Shown here piece by piece: positions 7,418 to 15,890 of a DNA stretch of 64,000 nucleotides. The translations under genes were made by a program, and so were the position numbers. This DNA is from Saccharothrix algeriensis (GTDB taxonomy: Bacteria; Actinomycetota; Actinomycetes; Mycobacteriales; Pseudonocardiaceae). The notes under the pieces were generated by a model. The model was given only the letters and a program-made list of their open reading frames with translations, had not been told where the DNA came from and did no database searches. Each line of letters opens with the position of its first letter. The stretch's first letter is position 1. The DNA lies in NCBI RefSeq assembly GCF_016907655.1, contig NZ_JAFBCL010000001.1, forward strand, positions 1,116,001-1,180,000. The letters are read 5' to 3'.

Positions 7418-7813
7418 TCAGCGGCTCGCCCGCCACTGGTCCACCACGTGCTCGACGTCGAACGGCATCAGGTTCAGCGGCGGCCCGGACATCGGCTTGC
7501 GGATCGCGTCGACGATCCTGGCGTTGATCTCGCCCAGGACGCGCCGCACCTCCTCCTCCGACCCGGCCCGCGCGGCGGCCTCGCGCGCGGCGGCGGCCTC
7601 CTTGCGCAGCAGGAGGGTCGGCGGCAGCACCGAGCCCTCCTCCCGGCGCACCTTCTCCTTGACCCACCACAGCTCGTCGTGCGGCCCGGACAGCCCGCCC
7701 AGCGGCTTCCCCGCGCCCGGCAGGCCCTCGAACTCGCCCCGGTCCCGGGCTTCGCGGATCTGCCGGTCGACCCACGACTCGAAGCTCGTCCCGGCGGGTT
7801 TGCGCTCGGTCAT
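7418..7813 (-). CDS. DUF1992 (DnaJ C28-like) family protein
   Basis: 131 residues. FESWVDRQIREARDRGEFEGLPGAGKPL near the N-terminus is the hallmark of DUF1992, followed by WWVKEKVRREE and a helical C-terminal half. The ATG at 7813 was chosen because AGGGG lies about nine bases upstream; the ATG at 7819 and a GTG at 7822 are alternatives. Family function in bacteria is unknown. Convergent with the DUF397 gene. Confidence 0.88.
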   Translation of the reverse strand: MTERKPAGTSFESWVDRQIREARDRGEFEGLPGAGKPLGGLSGPHDELWWVKEKVRREEGSVLPPTLLLRKEAAAAREAAARAGSEEEVRRVLGEINARIVDAIRKPMSGPPLNLMPFDVEHVVDQWRASR

Positions 7814-7835
7814 GCCCATCACCCCTGGTCCCAGG

Positions 7836-9047
7836 CTACCGCTCGGCGCGGGCCAGCCGGGACGCCCGCGCCAGCAGGTACCGCCGCTCCGGGGTGCTGG
7901 TGGTGCGGGCGGCGGCGGCGCGGTAGTGCTCGACCGCCCGGTCGGCGTCGCCGGCCCGCTCGTGCAGGTGCGCCCGGACGGCGGCCACGCGGTGGTGGCC
8001 GGGCAGCCGCGGCTCCACCCGGTCGACCAGCTCCAGGCCGGCGGCCGGCCCGTGCACCATCGCGACGGCGACGGCCCGGTTCAGCGACACCACCGGGTTG
8101 TCCGTCATGCGCTCCAGCAACCCGTACATGGCCAGGATCTGCGGCCAGTCGGTGTCCTCCGCGCGCAGGGCGTCGTCGTGCAGGGCCGCGATGGACGCCT
8201 GCACCTGGTACTCCCCGACCGCGCCGCGCGCGACGGCGGCCAGGAGCAGGTCGACGCCCTCGGTGATCAGCGCCCCGTCCCACAGCGCGCGGTCCTGCTC
8301 CGCCAGCGGGACCAGCTCGCCGTCGGGCCCCGTCCGGGCGGCGCGGCGGGCGTCGGTCAGCAGCATCAGCGCCAGCAGCCCGGCGACCTCGCCGTCGGCG
8401 GGCAGCCGCGCGTGCACGGCGCGGGCCAGGCGGATCGCCTCGCCGGACAGCTCGGTGCGGTGCAGCTCGCCGCCGACGCTGCTGGTGTAGCCCTCGTTGA
8501 AGATCAGGTACAGCACGTGCAGCACGGACCGCAGCCGCCCGGCCCACTCGTCCGGGCCGGGCGCGGCGAACGCGGAGCCGGCCTTCTTCACGGTCTGCTT
8601 CGCGCGGCTGATCCGCTGCGCCATCGTCGCCTCCGGCACCAGGAAGGCGTTCGCGACCTCGGCCGTGGTCAGGCCGCCGACGGCGCGCAGGGTCAGCGCG
8701 ATCGCCGACGCGGGCGTCAGCGCGGAGTGGCAGCACAGGAACAGCAGGAGCAGCGTGTCGTCCCGCGCGGGCACCTCGCCGGGCGGCGGTTCGAGCGCGA
8801 CCGCGTCCTCGCGCCGGCGCCGGGCGGCCTCGCTGCGCAGCAGGTCGGTCGCCTTCCGCACGGCGACCTGGACCAACCAGCCGCGCGGGTTGGCCGGCAC
8901 GCCGTCCCGCGGCCAGTGCACGGCCGCCGCCAGCAACGCCTCCTGCACGGCGTCCTCGCCCAGCGCGAAGTCGCCGAACCGGCGCACGACCACCCCGAGG
9001 ACCTGCGGCGCGAGGTCGCGCAGCAGGCCCTCGACCGGGCCGCTCAC
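7836..9047 (-). CDS. ECF-like RNA polymerase sigma factor with long C-terminal extension
   Basis: 403 residues from the GTG at 9047. Sigma region 2 is near residues 10-75 (VLGVVVRRFGDFALGEDAVQEALLAA) and region 4 near 115-165 (LTTAEVANAFLVPEATMAQRISRAK). The long C-terminal part with TPR-like helices (AVEHYRAAAART, RRYLLARASRL) is typical of the sigma group encoded next to YCII proteins. The start overlaps the stop of the YCII gene, so the two are translated together. The extension probably senses or autoinhibits in place of a separate anti-sigma factor. Confidence 0.92.
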   Translation of the reverse strand: MSGPVEGLLRDLAPQVLGVVVRRFGDFALGEDAVQEALLAAAVHWPRDGVPANPRGWLVQVAVRKATDLLRSEAARRRREDAVALEPPPGEVPARDDTLLLLFLCCHSALTPASAIALTLRAVGGLTTAEVANAFLVPEATMAQRISRAKQTVKKAGSAFAAPGPDEWAGRLRSVLHVLYLIFNEGYTSSVGGELHRTELSGEAIRLARAVHARLPADGEVAGLLALMLLTDARRAARTGPDGELVPLAEQDRALWDGALITEGVDLLLAAVARGAVGEYQVQASIAALHDDALRAEDTDWPQILAMYGLLERMTDNPVVSLNRAVAVAMVHGPAAGLELVDRVEPRLPGHHRVAAVRAHLHERAGDADRAVEHYRAAAARTTSTPERRYLLARASRLARAER

Positions 9048-9448
9048 AGGTCGGTGGCGGCGGGCGCGCCCATCACCTCGCGGACCTCGATCCGCTGGCC
9101 CAGCGGCACCCCGCCCGGACCCGGCGCGGCGGAGGCCGCGGCGGCGATCTCCAGCGCGCGGTCGAGCGTGGTGTCGACCAGCCAGTAGCCTGCGAGCAGC
9201 TCCTTGGACTCGGGGAACGGCCCGTCGGTCACGACCGGCGCGCCCTGCCCGGTGGACACGACGCTCTTGGCCAGCTCCGGGCCGGACAGTCCCTGCGCGT
9301 CGACCAGCTCGCCGTTGTCGGTCAGCTCCCTGCCCAGCTCGTGCTGGAAGTCGATGTGGGCCTTGACGTCCTCCGGCGCCCACTGCTCCATCGGGACGTC
9401 GCAGTTCGCGGTGGCGCCGTAGTTCATCAGCAGCAGGAACTTGGCCAT
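9044..9448 (-). CDS. YCII-domain protein paired with the sigma factor
   Basis: 134 residues. It opens with MAKFLLLMNYG and contains TDGPFPESKELLAGYWLVD, the conserved signature of the YCII/DGPF family. It is the usual upstream partner of this sigma group. The stop overlaps the GTG of the sigma gene by two bases. YCII proteins are small ferredoxin-fold proteins; a role in signal input to the sigma factor is an inference from the constant gene pairing. Confidence 0.92.
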   Translation of the reverse strand: MAKFLLLMNYGATANCDVPMEQWAPEDVKAHIDFQHELGRELTDNGELVDAQGLSGPELAKSVVSTGQGAPVVTDGPFPESKELLAGYWLVDTTLDRALEIAAAASAAPGPGGVPLGQRIEVREVMGAPAATDL

Positions 9449-9589
9449 GTCGGGCTCCTCGTCTCGTTCGCGCCCATCTTGGCGCTCCACCTGTAGGACG
9501 GCGCCCGGCCGGCGCTCTCTACATCGCCGTTCGTGACCTGCGACACACCTGTTTCGTTTCAGCCGGCCGTCCTCGGGTACGGCAGTGCC

Positions 9590-10444
9590 ATGCGGATCGC
9601 CGTGGTGGGTCAGATCGCCCGCGACCTGGTGCTGGTCGTGCCGGAGGTGCCCGACGCCTCGGGCACCGCCCCGGTGCTCGAACGGCGCGAGGTGCTCGGC
9701 GGGAAGGGCGCCAACATCGCCGTCGGCGCGGTCCAGCTGGGCGCCTCGGCCACCGTGGTCGGCGTGGTCGGCGACGACGAGGTGGGCCGGGGGCTGGTCG
9801 ACCGGCTCCGGGCGGACGGCGTCGACACGTCCGCCGTCGCGCGGCGCGGTCGCAGCGCGCTGATCGTGGACGTGGTCTGCGACGGGAGGTGGCGCTACCT
9901 CCAGGACCTGCCGGACAGCTCCCTGGTGCGCCCGGAGGACGTCCGGACGCCCGCGGTGGCCGACGCGGACGCCGTCGTGGTGCAGCTCCAGCAGCCCGCC
10001 GACGCCGCGCTCGCCGCCGTCCGCCACGCGAGCGGGCTGGTCGTGCTGGACGGCGTGGCCGGCGACGAGCAGCTGGCCGGGGCCGACGTCCTGCGCGCGG
10101 ACCACCGGGAGGGCGAGCAGCTGACCGGGCGGCGGATCTCCTCGGCCGACGACGCCGTGGCGGCGGGGCGGGACCTGCTGGCGCGCGGGCCGTCGGTGGT
10201 GGCGCTGGAGGTCGGGGGCGAGGCGAACGTCCTGGTGTGGTCCTCCGGCGAGGCCGTGGTGCCGCTGACCGACGAGGACGTCGTGGACACCACCGGCGGC
10301 GGTGACGCGTTCGTCGCCGCGCTGACCGTGGCGCTCGCGCGCGGGGACCATCCGCACGACGCGGGCCGCCTCGCGGTGGCCGCCGCCGGCCGTGCCGTCG
10401 GGCACGCGGGCGGGCGGTCCGACCTGACCGGGCTGCGCGCGTGA
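9590..10444 (+). CDS. PfkB-family sugar kinase (ribokinase-like)
   Basis: 284 residues from ATG 9590 (an in-frame ATG at 9533 would add 19 unlikely residues). The N-terminal motif GGKGANIAVGAVQLGA (substrate side) and the C-terminal DTTGGGDAFVAAL, with the catalytic Asp of GAGD replaced in a GGGDA context, identify the PfkB fold. Ribokinase is the closest class, but the sugar cannot be read from sequence. Monocistronic, divergent from the YCII gene. Confidence 0.88.
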   Translation: MRIAVVGQIARDLVLVVPEVPDASGTAPVLERREVLGGKGANIAVGAVQLGASATVVGVVGDDEVGRGLVDRLRADGVDTSAVARRGRSALIVDVVCDGRWRYLQDLPDSSLVRPEDVRTPAVADADAVVVQLQQPADAALAAVRHASGLVVLDGVAGDEQLAGADVLRADHREGEQLTGRRISSADDAVAAGRDLLARGPSVVALEVGGEANVLVWSSGEAVVPLTDEDVVDTTGGGDAFVAALTVALARGDHPHDAGRLAVAAAGRAVGHAGGRSDLTGLRA

Positions 10445-10676
10445 CGGGGTCGGCCCGCGCGGGGAGCACCGGCCGCCGGCGGGGCGGGGCCGGCGCCCGC
10501 CACCCGCGGGGCGGGCGTGACCGGGCCGGGAGCGCGGCGCCGGTGGACCCCTCGCGACCCGCCCGACACGGGCTCGGACCCTGATGGACTAACGGGTCGC
10601 CGTTCCGTAGCCTGACCGCGATCCGAGCGGGGGGTGACCCGCTCGGGCACCGGTTTCCGAGGAGGACCGCGCGGCC

Positions 10677-11675
10677 GTGGCGTCGTACCCCGTTCAGCGC
10701 ACCGCCCGCACGGCCGTCGCGGTCGCCGCCGCCCTCGTGCTGGTCTGCGGGTCGGTCGCGCCCCGGGCCGCCGCCGACCCGGCTCCCCCGAACGCCTCCG
10801 AGGCGTTGCAGAGGTACGGCGAGCTGGCCACCCAGGCCGAGGCGCTCAACGAGGAGCACCTGCGCGCCCAGGACGAGCTGACCAAGGCGCAGGACGAGCT
10901 GGACCGGGCCAACCGCGACCTCGGCGACGCCGAGCGGGCCCAGGAGCAGCTGCGCGGCCGGGTCGACCTGCTCACCGAGGCCGCGTTCGAGGGCGCCCGG
11001 TTCAACCAGCTCTCGGCGCTGCTGGTCAGCGAGTCCCAGCAGGACTTCCTCAACCGGATGTCCGCGCTGGGCGTTCTCGCCGGCGAGAACGCCCAGGCGG
11101 TGGCCGACCTGGGCGCCGCCGTGGACGAGGCCGACGACGCGGCCCGCCGCGCCACCGAGGCCGCCGGGAGCGCCACCAGGGCGATCGAGGAGATCGGGCA
11201 GCGCAAGGCGGCGCTGGACCAGCAGATCACCGAGGCGCGCGACGCCTACCGGGCGCTGCCGAAGTCCGACCGGGACGCGCTCGCCGACGAGGGCTACACC
11301 GGGCACGTGCCGGTGCCGCCGGGCCAGGTGGGCCGGGCGCTGGCGTTCGCCCTGTCGCAGCGGGGCAAGCCCTACGTCTTCGGGTCCAACGGCCCCGACA
11401 CGTGGGACTGCTCCAGCCTCATGCAGGCCGCCTACCGCGACGCCGGGATCGGCATCCCCCGCACCACCTACGGGCAGGCGACCATCGGCCGGGCCGTGTC
11501 GCTCGACGAGGTGAAGCCCGGCGACCTGGTCATCTACTACGCCGGGCAGACCCACGTGTCGATGGCGATCGACGGCATCCGCGCCGTGCACGCGTCGACC
11601 GAGGGCGTGCCGGTGAAGATCCAGGACATCGAGTCCATCGGGCCGATCAGCACGATCCGGCGGGTAGTCGGCTGA
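10677..11675 (+). CDS. secreted NlpC/P60 peptidoglycan endopeptidase with coiled coil
   Basis: 332 residues, GTG start, GAGGAGGA ten bases upstream. Residues 1-34 form a signal peptide (RTAVAVAAALVLVCGSVAPRAAA). About 40-200 is a heptad-rich coiled coil (EHLRAQDELTKAQDELDRAN). The C-terminal 110 residues are an NlpC/P60 domain with the catalytic Cys at 245 in DTWDCSSL and His at 293 in THVSMAID. This is the RipA/RipC-like layout: an exported hydrolase cutting stem peptides in cell-wall remodelling, with the coiled coil controlling activity or anchoring. Monocistronic. Confidence 0.93.
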   Translation: MASYPVQRTARTAVAVAAALVLVCGSVAPRAAADPAPPNASEALQRYGELATQAEALNEEHLRAQDELTKAQDELDRANRDLGDAERAQEQLRGRVDLLTEAAFEGARFNQLSALLVSESQQDFLNRMSALGVLAGENAQAVADLGAAVDEADDAARRATEAAGSATRAIEEIGQRKAALDQQITEARDAYRALPKSDRDALADEGYTGHVPVPPGQVGRALAFALSQRGKPYVFGSNGPDTWDCSSLMQAAYRDAGIGIPRTTYGQATIGRAVSLDEVKPGDLVIYYAGQTHVSMAIDGIRAVHASTEGVPVKIQDIESIGPISTIRRVVG

Positions 11676-11720
11676 CCCGGTGGGTATACCCGCGTCACCC
11701 CGACGTGAGGAGAACCCGCG

Positions 11721-12266
11721 ATGACCGATGTCGTCGACCTGATCATGGCGGACCACCGCGAGGTGGAGCGGCTGTTCGACGAGCTGAAGCACCACCCGGA
11801 GAAGCGACCGCTGCTCGTCCCGGTGCTCTCGGCCGTGCTCACCGCGCACAGCCGCGCCGAGGAGGACTCGGTCTACCCGGTGGCGCGCGACGAGGCGGAC
11901 GAGGCGGACGAGGTCGCGCACAGCCAGGAGGAGCACGTCGAGGCCGAGGAGCTGCTCGCGCGGCTCGTGGCGACCGACCCCGCCTCGGCCCGGTTCGACG
12001 AGGTGCTGGAGAAGCTGGTCGAGGGCGTGCTGCACCACGTGGAGGAAGAGGAGTCCAAGGTGCTGCCCGGGATGCGGGCGCAGCTGGGCGACGAGCGCCG
12101 CGCCGAGCTGGGCCGCGCCTTCGCCGAGAGCCGTGCCCGGCACATGGGCGACCTGCCGGGCCGGGCTTCCCGCGACGAGCTGCTGGCGCAGGCGAGGAAC
12201 GCCGGGGTCCCCGGCGCGTCGGGCATGAGCAAGCAGCAGCTGAAGCAGCAGCTCCGGTCGTCGTGA
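11721..12266 (+). CDS. hemerythrin HHE-domain protein with SAP-like tail
   Basis: 181 residues. MADHREVERLFDELKHH begins the HHE cation-binding domain; later HSRAEEDSVYP, HSQEEHVEAEELL and HHVEEEESKVLP supply the His/Glu di-iron ligands. A short C-terminal helix-extended-helix (RDELLAQARNAGVPGASGMS then KQQLKQQL) resembles a SAP/Rho-N motif able to bind nucleic acid. Possible oxygen, nitric oxide or iron handling in the cytoplasm; no specific role can be read. Confidence 0.85.
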   Translation: MTDVVDLIMADHREVERLFDELKHHPEKRPLLVPVLSAVLTAHSRAEEDSVYPVARDEADEADEVAHSQEEHVEAEELLARLVATDPASARFDEVLEKLVEGVLHHVEEEESKVLPGMRAQLGDERRAELGRAFAESRARHMGDLPGRASRDELLAQARNAGVPGASGMSKQQLKQQLRSS

Positions 12267-12411
12267 GGCGGCGTCGGCCCGGACCGGCCCGACCGCCGGC
12301 CCGGGCCGACCCGTGCGGCGGTCGCCCGGTGGTGATCACCCGCCGCGGTCCGCGGCCGATCACCGGTCCGCTCGTTACCATTCCGGCCGGTGGAATTCTG
12401 CGGATGGCGGT

Positions 12412-13275
12412 GTGCGTGTGCGCTGGAGTGCCGGAGCGGTCGCGCGGATGCTCGGCGTCTCGCCCGTCACGCTGCGCACCTGGGACCGCCGCTACGGGCT
12501 CGGGCCGAGCAACCGCGAGGAGGGCAGGCACCGCCGCTACAGCGAGGACGACGTGGCCCGGCTGCGGCGGATGCTGGAGCTGACCGGCCGGGGCGCTTCG
12601 CCCGCCTCGGCCGCGGCCGTCGTCCTGGGCGAGGCGCCGCCGCCGCGGGCGAGGTCCGGCGGCGGGCCGCGGGCGCTCGCCGTGGAGCCGGAGGAGGCGC
12701 GCGGGTTCGCCCGCGCCGCGGCCCGGCTCGACCAACCGCTGATGGGCTCGCTCGCCGCGTCGCTGATCGCCCGGGACGGCGTGGTGCGGGCGTGGCAGGA
12801 CGTGCTGATGCCGTTCCTGGTGGCGCTGGGCGAGCGGATCCGGGCGCAGGGGTCCGGGGTGGAGGTCGAGCACTGCGCCACCGCCGCGATCGTCGGCGCG
12901 CTGCGGACGGGGGGACCGCCGGTGTCGGGGCGGCTGCCCGCCCTGCTGGCGTGCGCGCCGGAGGAGCAGCACAGCCTGCCGCTGGACGTGCTGGCCGCGG
13001 CGCTCGCCGAGCGTGACCTCGCCGCGCGGAACCTCGGGGCGCGGGTGCCGGCGCGGGCGCTGCTCGACGCGGTGAGCCTGCTCGCACCCGCGGTGGTCGT
13101 GCTGTGGGCGCACGCGCCCGGGTACGCGGCCCTGGCGCCGGTGGCCGACCTGGTCGGACGGGGTCAGGCCGTGGTGCTGGGCGGGCCGGGGTGGGAGCCC
13201 GTCCCGGCCGGCGCGCGGTGGGCGGCGTCGTTGCCCGAAGCGGTCGACCTCGTGCTCGAGTTGAACCGTTTTTGA
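12412..13275 (+). CDS. MerR-family regulator with cobalamin-binding-type sensor domain
   Basis: 287 residues from GTG 12412 (GTG 12418 is also possible). The MerR HTH covers 5-70 (GAVARMLGVSPVTLRTWDRR). The following helical bundle has the E153-H154 pair of CarH/LitR photoreceptors, and the Rossmann-like domain has EEQH at 184-187, matching the His that is the lower cobalt ligand in ExHxxG, although the following Gly is Pro here. The Trp of the W-x9-EH motif is replaced by Ile. It is therefore a relative of B12-dependent light sensors that may or may not still bind cobalamin. Encoded upstream of a WhiB gene; no carotenoid genes nearby. Confidence 0.82.
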   Translation: MRVRWSAGAVARMLGVSPVTLRTWDRRYGLGPSNREEGRHRRYSEDDVARLRRMLELTGRGASPASAAAVVLGEAPPPRARSGGGPRALAVEPEEARGFARAAARLDQPLMGSLAASLIARDGVVRAWQDVLMPFLVALGERIRAQGSGVEVEHCATAAIVGALRTGGPPVSGRLPALLACAPEEQHSLPLDVLAAALAERDLAARNLGARVPARALLDAVSLLAPAVVVLWAHAPGYAALAPVADLVGRGQAVVLGGPGWEPVPAGARWAASLPEAVDLVLELNRF

Positions 13276-13323
13276 ATCGAATTTAGGCTGTGCAGGGTCG
13301 GCCCGACCACAGGACGTGATCCC

Positions 13324-13611
13324 ATGCCCGAGTTGTCCCGCCTGCCCGAGCCGGTCACCGCTTCCTGGGACTGGCAGCTGAGAGGTCTGTGCCGCGGCAT
13401 GGACAGCGCCCTGTTCTTCCACACCCCCAACGAGCGCGGCTCGGCCCGCGAGCAGCGCGAGGCGCGCGCCAAGGCGGTCTGCGCGCGCTGCCCGGTGGTG
13501 ACCGAGTGCCGCAACCACGCGCTGACCGTCGAGGAGACCTACGGCATCTGGGGCGGGCTCGGCGAGAGCGAGCTGCGCAGGCTGATCTCCCTCAACCACA
13601 AGCGCACCTGA
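13324..13611 (+). CDS. WhiB-family iron-sulfur transcription factor
   Basis: 95 residues. The four cluster-binding cysteines are C23, C53, C56 and C62 (CxxC at 53-56), and the GIWGGLGE turn at 74-81 precedes a basic C-terminal helix. These are the hallmarks of Wbl proteins, which bind a redox- or NO-sensitive [4Fe-4S] cluster and act with the principal sigma factor. The FFHTPNERG stretch resembles the WhiB4/WblA branch, but the branch is not certain. Monocistronic, 48 bases after the MerR gene. Confidence 0.93.
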   Translation: MPELSRLPEPVTASWDWQLRGLCRGMDSALFFHTPNERGSAREQREARAKAVCARCPVVTECRNHALTVEETYGIWGGLGESELRRLISLNHKRT

Positions 13612-13635
13612 GCCGAGTGCCCGGCGGCCGGGCGG

Positions 13636-14277
13636 TCAGCTCGCCGGCGCCGCGCTCCTGGGCCGCCACCGGGTGTAGCCCGCCCGCTCGGCCTCGGCGG
13701 CGGAGCGGAAGGTGACGTCGCCCTTCATGCGCTTGAAGTACGGCGAGTCCGGGGTGTGGAAGATCATCGACTTGGGGCTGCCCTTGACCTGGGGCTCGGG
13801 GCGCGCGGAACGGGTGGGGGTCGCGTCGGGCCGCCCGGCGCGGACGGTGCGCGCGGCAGGCCGCGGCGCGCTCGCCCGGCCGGCGGCCGACCGGGTCGGG
13901 TTCGAGCGGGCGGCGTCGGGCCGCTCGACACCTTCCTGGGCGGCGCCCGGCGCTTCGGAGCCCGACATCCCGGCGGCCGGCTCCGTGGCGGTCGGCTCCG
14001 GGGCGGGCGGCTCTGCGGCGGTCGGCTCCGTGGCGGGCGGCTCCGGGGCGGTCGACTTCGCGGCGGGCGGCTCCGGGGCGCGTCGCTCGATCTCCCGCGG
14101 TGCCACCCGCTCGGCGAGGACCACGGCGGTCGCGGGGATGGCCGGGCGCGGGACCGGGTCGGCGAGCTCGGCGCGCAGGCCGCGGATGGTGGCCCGCAGG
14201 GGCAGCCACGTGAGCGCGGCCCCCGCGGCGAACGCCACCCCGCACAGGACGAACATCTGGGTGAACAACCAGAACAC
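13636..14277 (-). CDS. membrane-anchored protein with Ala/Pro-rich linker and sunset-type domain
   Basis: 213 residues from a GTG at 14277, preceded by AGGAG five bases upstream. A single N-terminal membrane segment (residues 1-28, QMFVLCGVAFAAGAALTWLPL) leads to a long low-complexity linker of EPPA/TEPTA repeats (about 60-115). The C-terminal 50 residues carry KGSPKSMIFHTPDSPYFKRM and FRSAAEAERAGYTRW, resembling the 'sunset' domain of ArfC-type channel accessory proteins. It is probably cytoplasmic-facing or at the envelope; function unknown. Confidence 0.7.
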   Translation of the reverse strand: MFWLFTQMFVLCGVAFAAGAALTWLPLRATIRGLRAELADPVPRPAIPATAVVLAERVAPREIERRAPEPPAAKSTAPEPPATEPTAAEPPAPEPTATEPAAGMSGSEAPGAAQEGVERPDAARSNPTRSAAGRASAPRPAARTVRAGRPDATPTRSARPEPQVKGSPKSMIFHTPDSPYFKRMKGDVTFRSAAEAERAGYTRWRPRSAAPAS

Positions 14278-15123
14278 TGCCACTCCTAGCTCATCAGGAC
14301 GTCTGCCGGCAGGCGGCCGGGTTCGAACCCCTCCGGCCCGGGGTGGGGGGCGCCGCCCCGCCGCGACGCGGGGAGCGACTCGACCCCGGACCCCGCGCGG
14401 ACGGCCGCGCACGCGCGAAAACCCCTGATCCCGCAAGGAGGGCGGGCACGACGAGGGCGCCCACGAGCCAAGCGCGCCACGCCGGGGATCTCAGCACCGG
14501 GCGTTCGTACCGGAAGTGCCGTGCCGGATGCCACCGGCACCGCCCGTCCGCGCCGAACCACCCTCGGCATTTCACCCGTCCAAGTGACCTGAGAACGGCC
14601 GCCCCCACGTGATCACGACCCGGTCGGACGGGGTAGTCTGTGATCTCCGGCGGGCGGGGTGGCCACCCCGTCCGGGCACGGCGAAGCCCCGCTCCGGCGC
14701 GGCGGAGCCGACCGGGCGCCGGCACGCCGATCGGCCTCGCGGCAGCACGACCGGAACGGCAGCGCGACCGGGTGGTGGAGTTGCGGCGTGATCAGGGCGG
14801 TAGCGTGATCAAGGCGGCGGCGTGATCAGGGCGGCGCAGACCTGACCGGGCGCGTGCGACCGGGGCCGCGGGGCCTGCCGCGACCGGTTCCGGGGCGGTA
14901 CCGGGCACCTCGCGCCGGGTTCTCGGGGCAGCGCTGAACGCGCGGTCTCGACCGTGCGGTCGGATCGCTTCCCGGAGCCCACCTCGCCGGGTCGGGCCGG
15001 TCGTCCCACGAGCGGGCGGGCTTCGCGCTCGGGCACGTGATCGCGTGGCGGGCCATGACCGCCTCGCACCGAGGGCGGCCCTCGGGCTCCGCGCGGCGGG
15101 CGCCGCCGGGACCCCCGGCTCAC
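14278..15123. other. long non-coding region with iteron-like repeats
   Basis: No reading frame on either strand looks protein-like over these 0.85 kb. The region holds a tRNA-like TTCGAA stretch near 14322 (rejected as a tRNA), a TGATCA palindrome at 14609-14616, and three exact-period direct repeats at 14786-14834 described separately. It is bounded by the 5' end of the sunset-domain gene and the 3' end of the gene at 15124. Confidence 0.5.
14786..14834. repeat. three 17-base-period direct repeats containing TGATCA
   Basis: GCGTGATCAGGGCGG at 14786-14800, GCGTGATCAAGGCGG at 14803-14817 and GCGTGATCAGGGCGG at 14820-14834 repeat with an exact 17-base period. Each carries the palindrome TGATCA. 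Such phased arrays are typical of multi-copy operators or iterons; which applies is unknown. They lie about 290 bases downstream of the hypothetical gene ending at 15124. Confidence 0.75.
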
Positions 15124-15774
15124 TCAGGCGGCACGAGCCACCACCCCCGTCCGGCAACCGCAGCGGCTGCACACCGGGTGCGACCGCGCCGGCGTGATCT
15201 CGGCCAGCAGCTTGCGCGAGTCCTCGAACGTCGGCGCCCGCAGACCGGGGACCAGGAGGGCGTCCAGCGCCTCCTGCCACCGCCGGGCGCGGGCGCGGGA
15301 GCGCTCCACCGGGTCGCGCAGGCGGGCCCGGACCCGCTCCCGCGACTGCTCCTGGGCCAGCCGCCCGGCCTCGCCCAGCGGCCGGCGCGGCCGGGGCTGG
15401 GTGAGCCGGGCGTTGCGGCGGTTGACCCGCCACCACTGGCCGAGGGTCATGCCGGCGACCGGGGGGCGCGCTCGCCGCGCGCCCCCCTGCCACCACGACC
15501 GGAGCCGCGCGCGGAGGAAGTCGTGCGCAACCTGGTCGCGGTTCCTGGGGCTGCCCTGCCTGCTCCCGTCCGGCTTGCTGTCCACGGCCACCAGCAGGGC
15601 GTCGACGCTCCACCCCGCGCCGAACCAGGGCTCGACGACCGCGCGGACGCCCGCGCGGTCGGCGTCGACCCAGTTCGCCCGCAGGCACAGCGCCTCGACG
15701 GCCGTGTCGATCTCGACGTCGGTCTCGGGGATGACACGGCCGGGCCACTGCCGGGGATCGAGTTGTACGCGCAT
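15124..15774 (-). CDS. hypothetical protein with C-terminal CxxCGC zinc-ribbon-like motif
   Basis: 216 residues from an ATG with a GGGAG Shine-Dalgarno. No family recognised. The N-terminal part (MRVQLDPRQWPGRVIPETDV, then AVEALCLRANW) looks globular; the middle is strongly basic (ARLRSWWQGGARRARPP, VNRRNARLTQPRPRRPLG) and the tail has CSRCGC. The basic character suggests nucleic-acid binding. Divergent from the ArsR-family gene. Confidence 0.65.
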   Translation of the reverse strand: MRVQLDPRQWPGRVIPETDVEIDTAVEALCLRANWVDADRAGVRAVVEPWFGAGWSVDALLVAVDSKPDGSRQGSPRNRDQVAHDFLRARLRSWWQGGARRARPPVAGMTLGQWWRVNRRNARLTQPRPRRPLGEAGRLAQEQSRERVRARLRDPVERSRARARRWQEALDALLVPGLRAPTFEDSRKLLAEITPARSHPVCSRCGCRTGVVARAA

Positions 15775-15854
15775 CCCTAGCTCCCTTCCGAACTCGTACC
15801 GAACACCTGTTCGACATAGTGCCAGGTGGGTACGACAATTCCAGGAACTCCGCT

Positions 15855-15882
15855 TTGACTTATATAAGCCGGGTCTTAAAAT
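15855..15882 (+). promoter_or_regulatory. near-consensus promoter of a leaderless ArsR-family gene
   Basis: TTGACT (15855-15860) and TAAAAT (15877-15882) are 16 bases apart, and the GTG start is only eight bases after the -10 box, so the transcript should begin at or near the start codon. The spacer is unusually AT-rich (TTATATAAG) for this genome. The half-palindrome CTTATATAAG overlapping the -35/spacer could be the site of autorepression. Confidence 0.65.
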
Positions 15883-15890
15883 CGCTGGTC

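Noticed and set aside
14287..14330. tRNA-like sequence with TAGCTCA followed by GGGTTCGAACCCC
   Set aside because: The distance between the two motifs is about ten bases too short, the T-stem pairs at only three positions, there is no anticodon arm or acceptor stem, and the TAGCTCA part overlaps the ribosome binding site of the leftward gene. At most a tRNA fragment.
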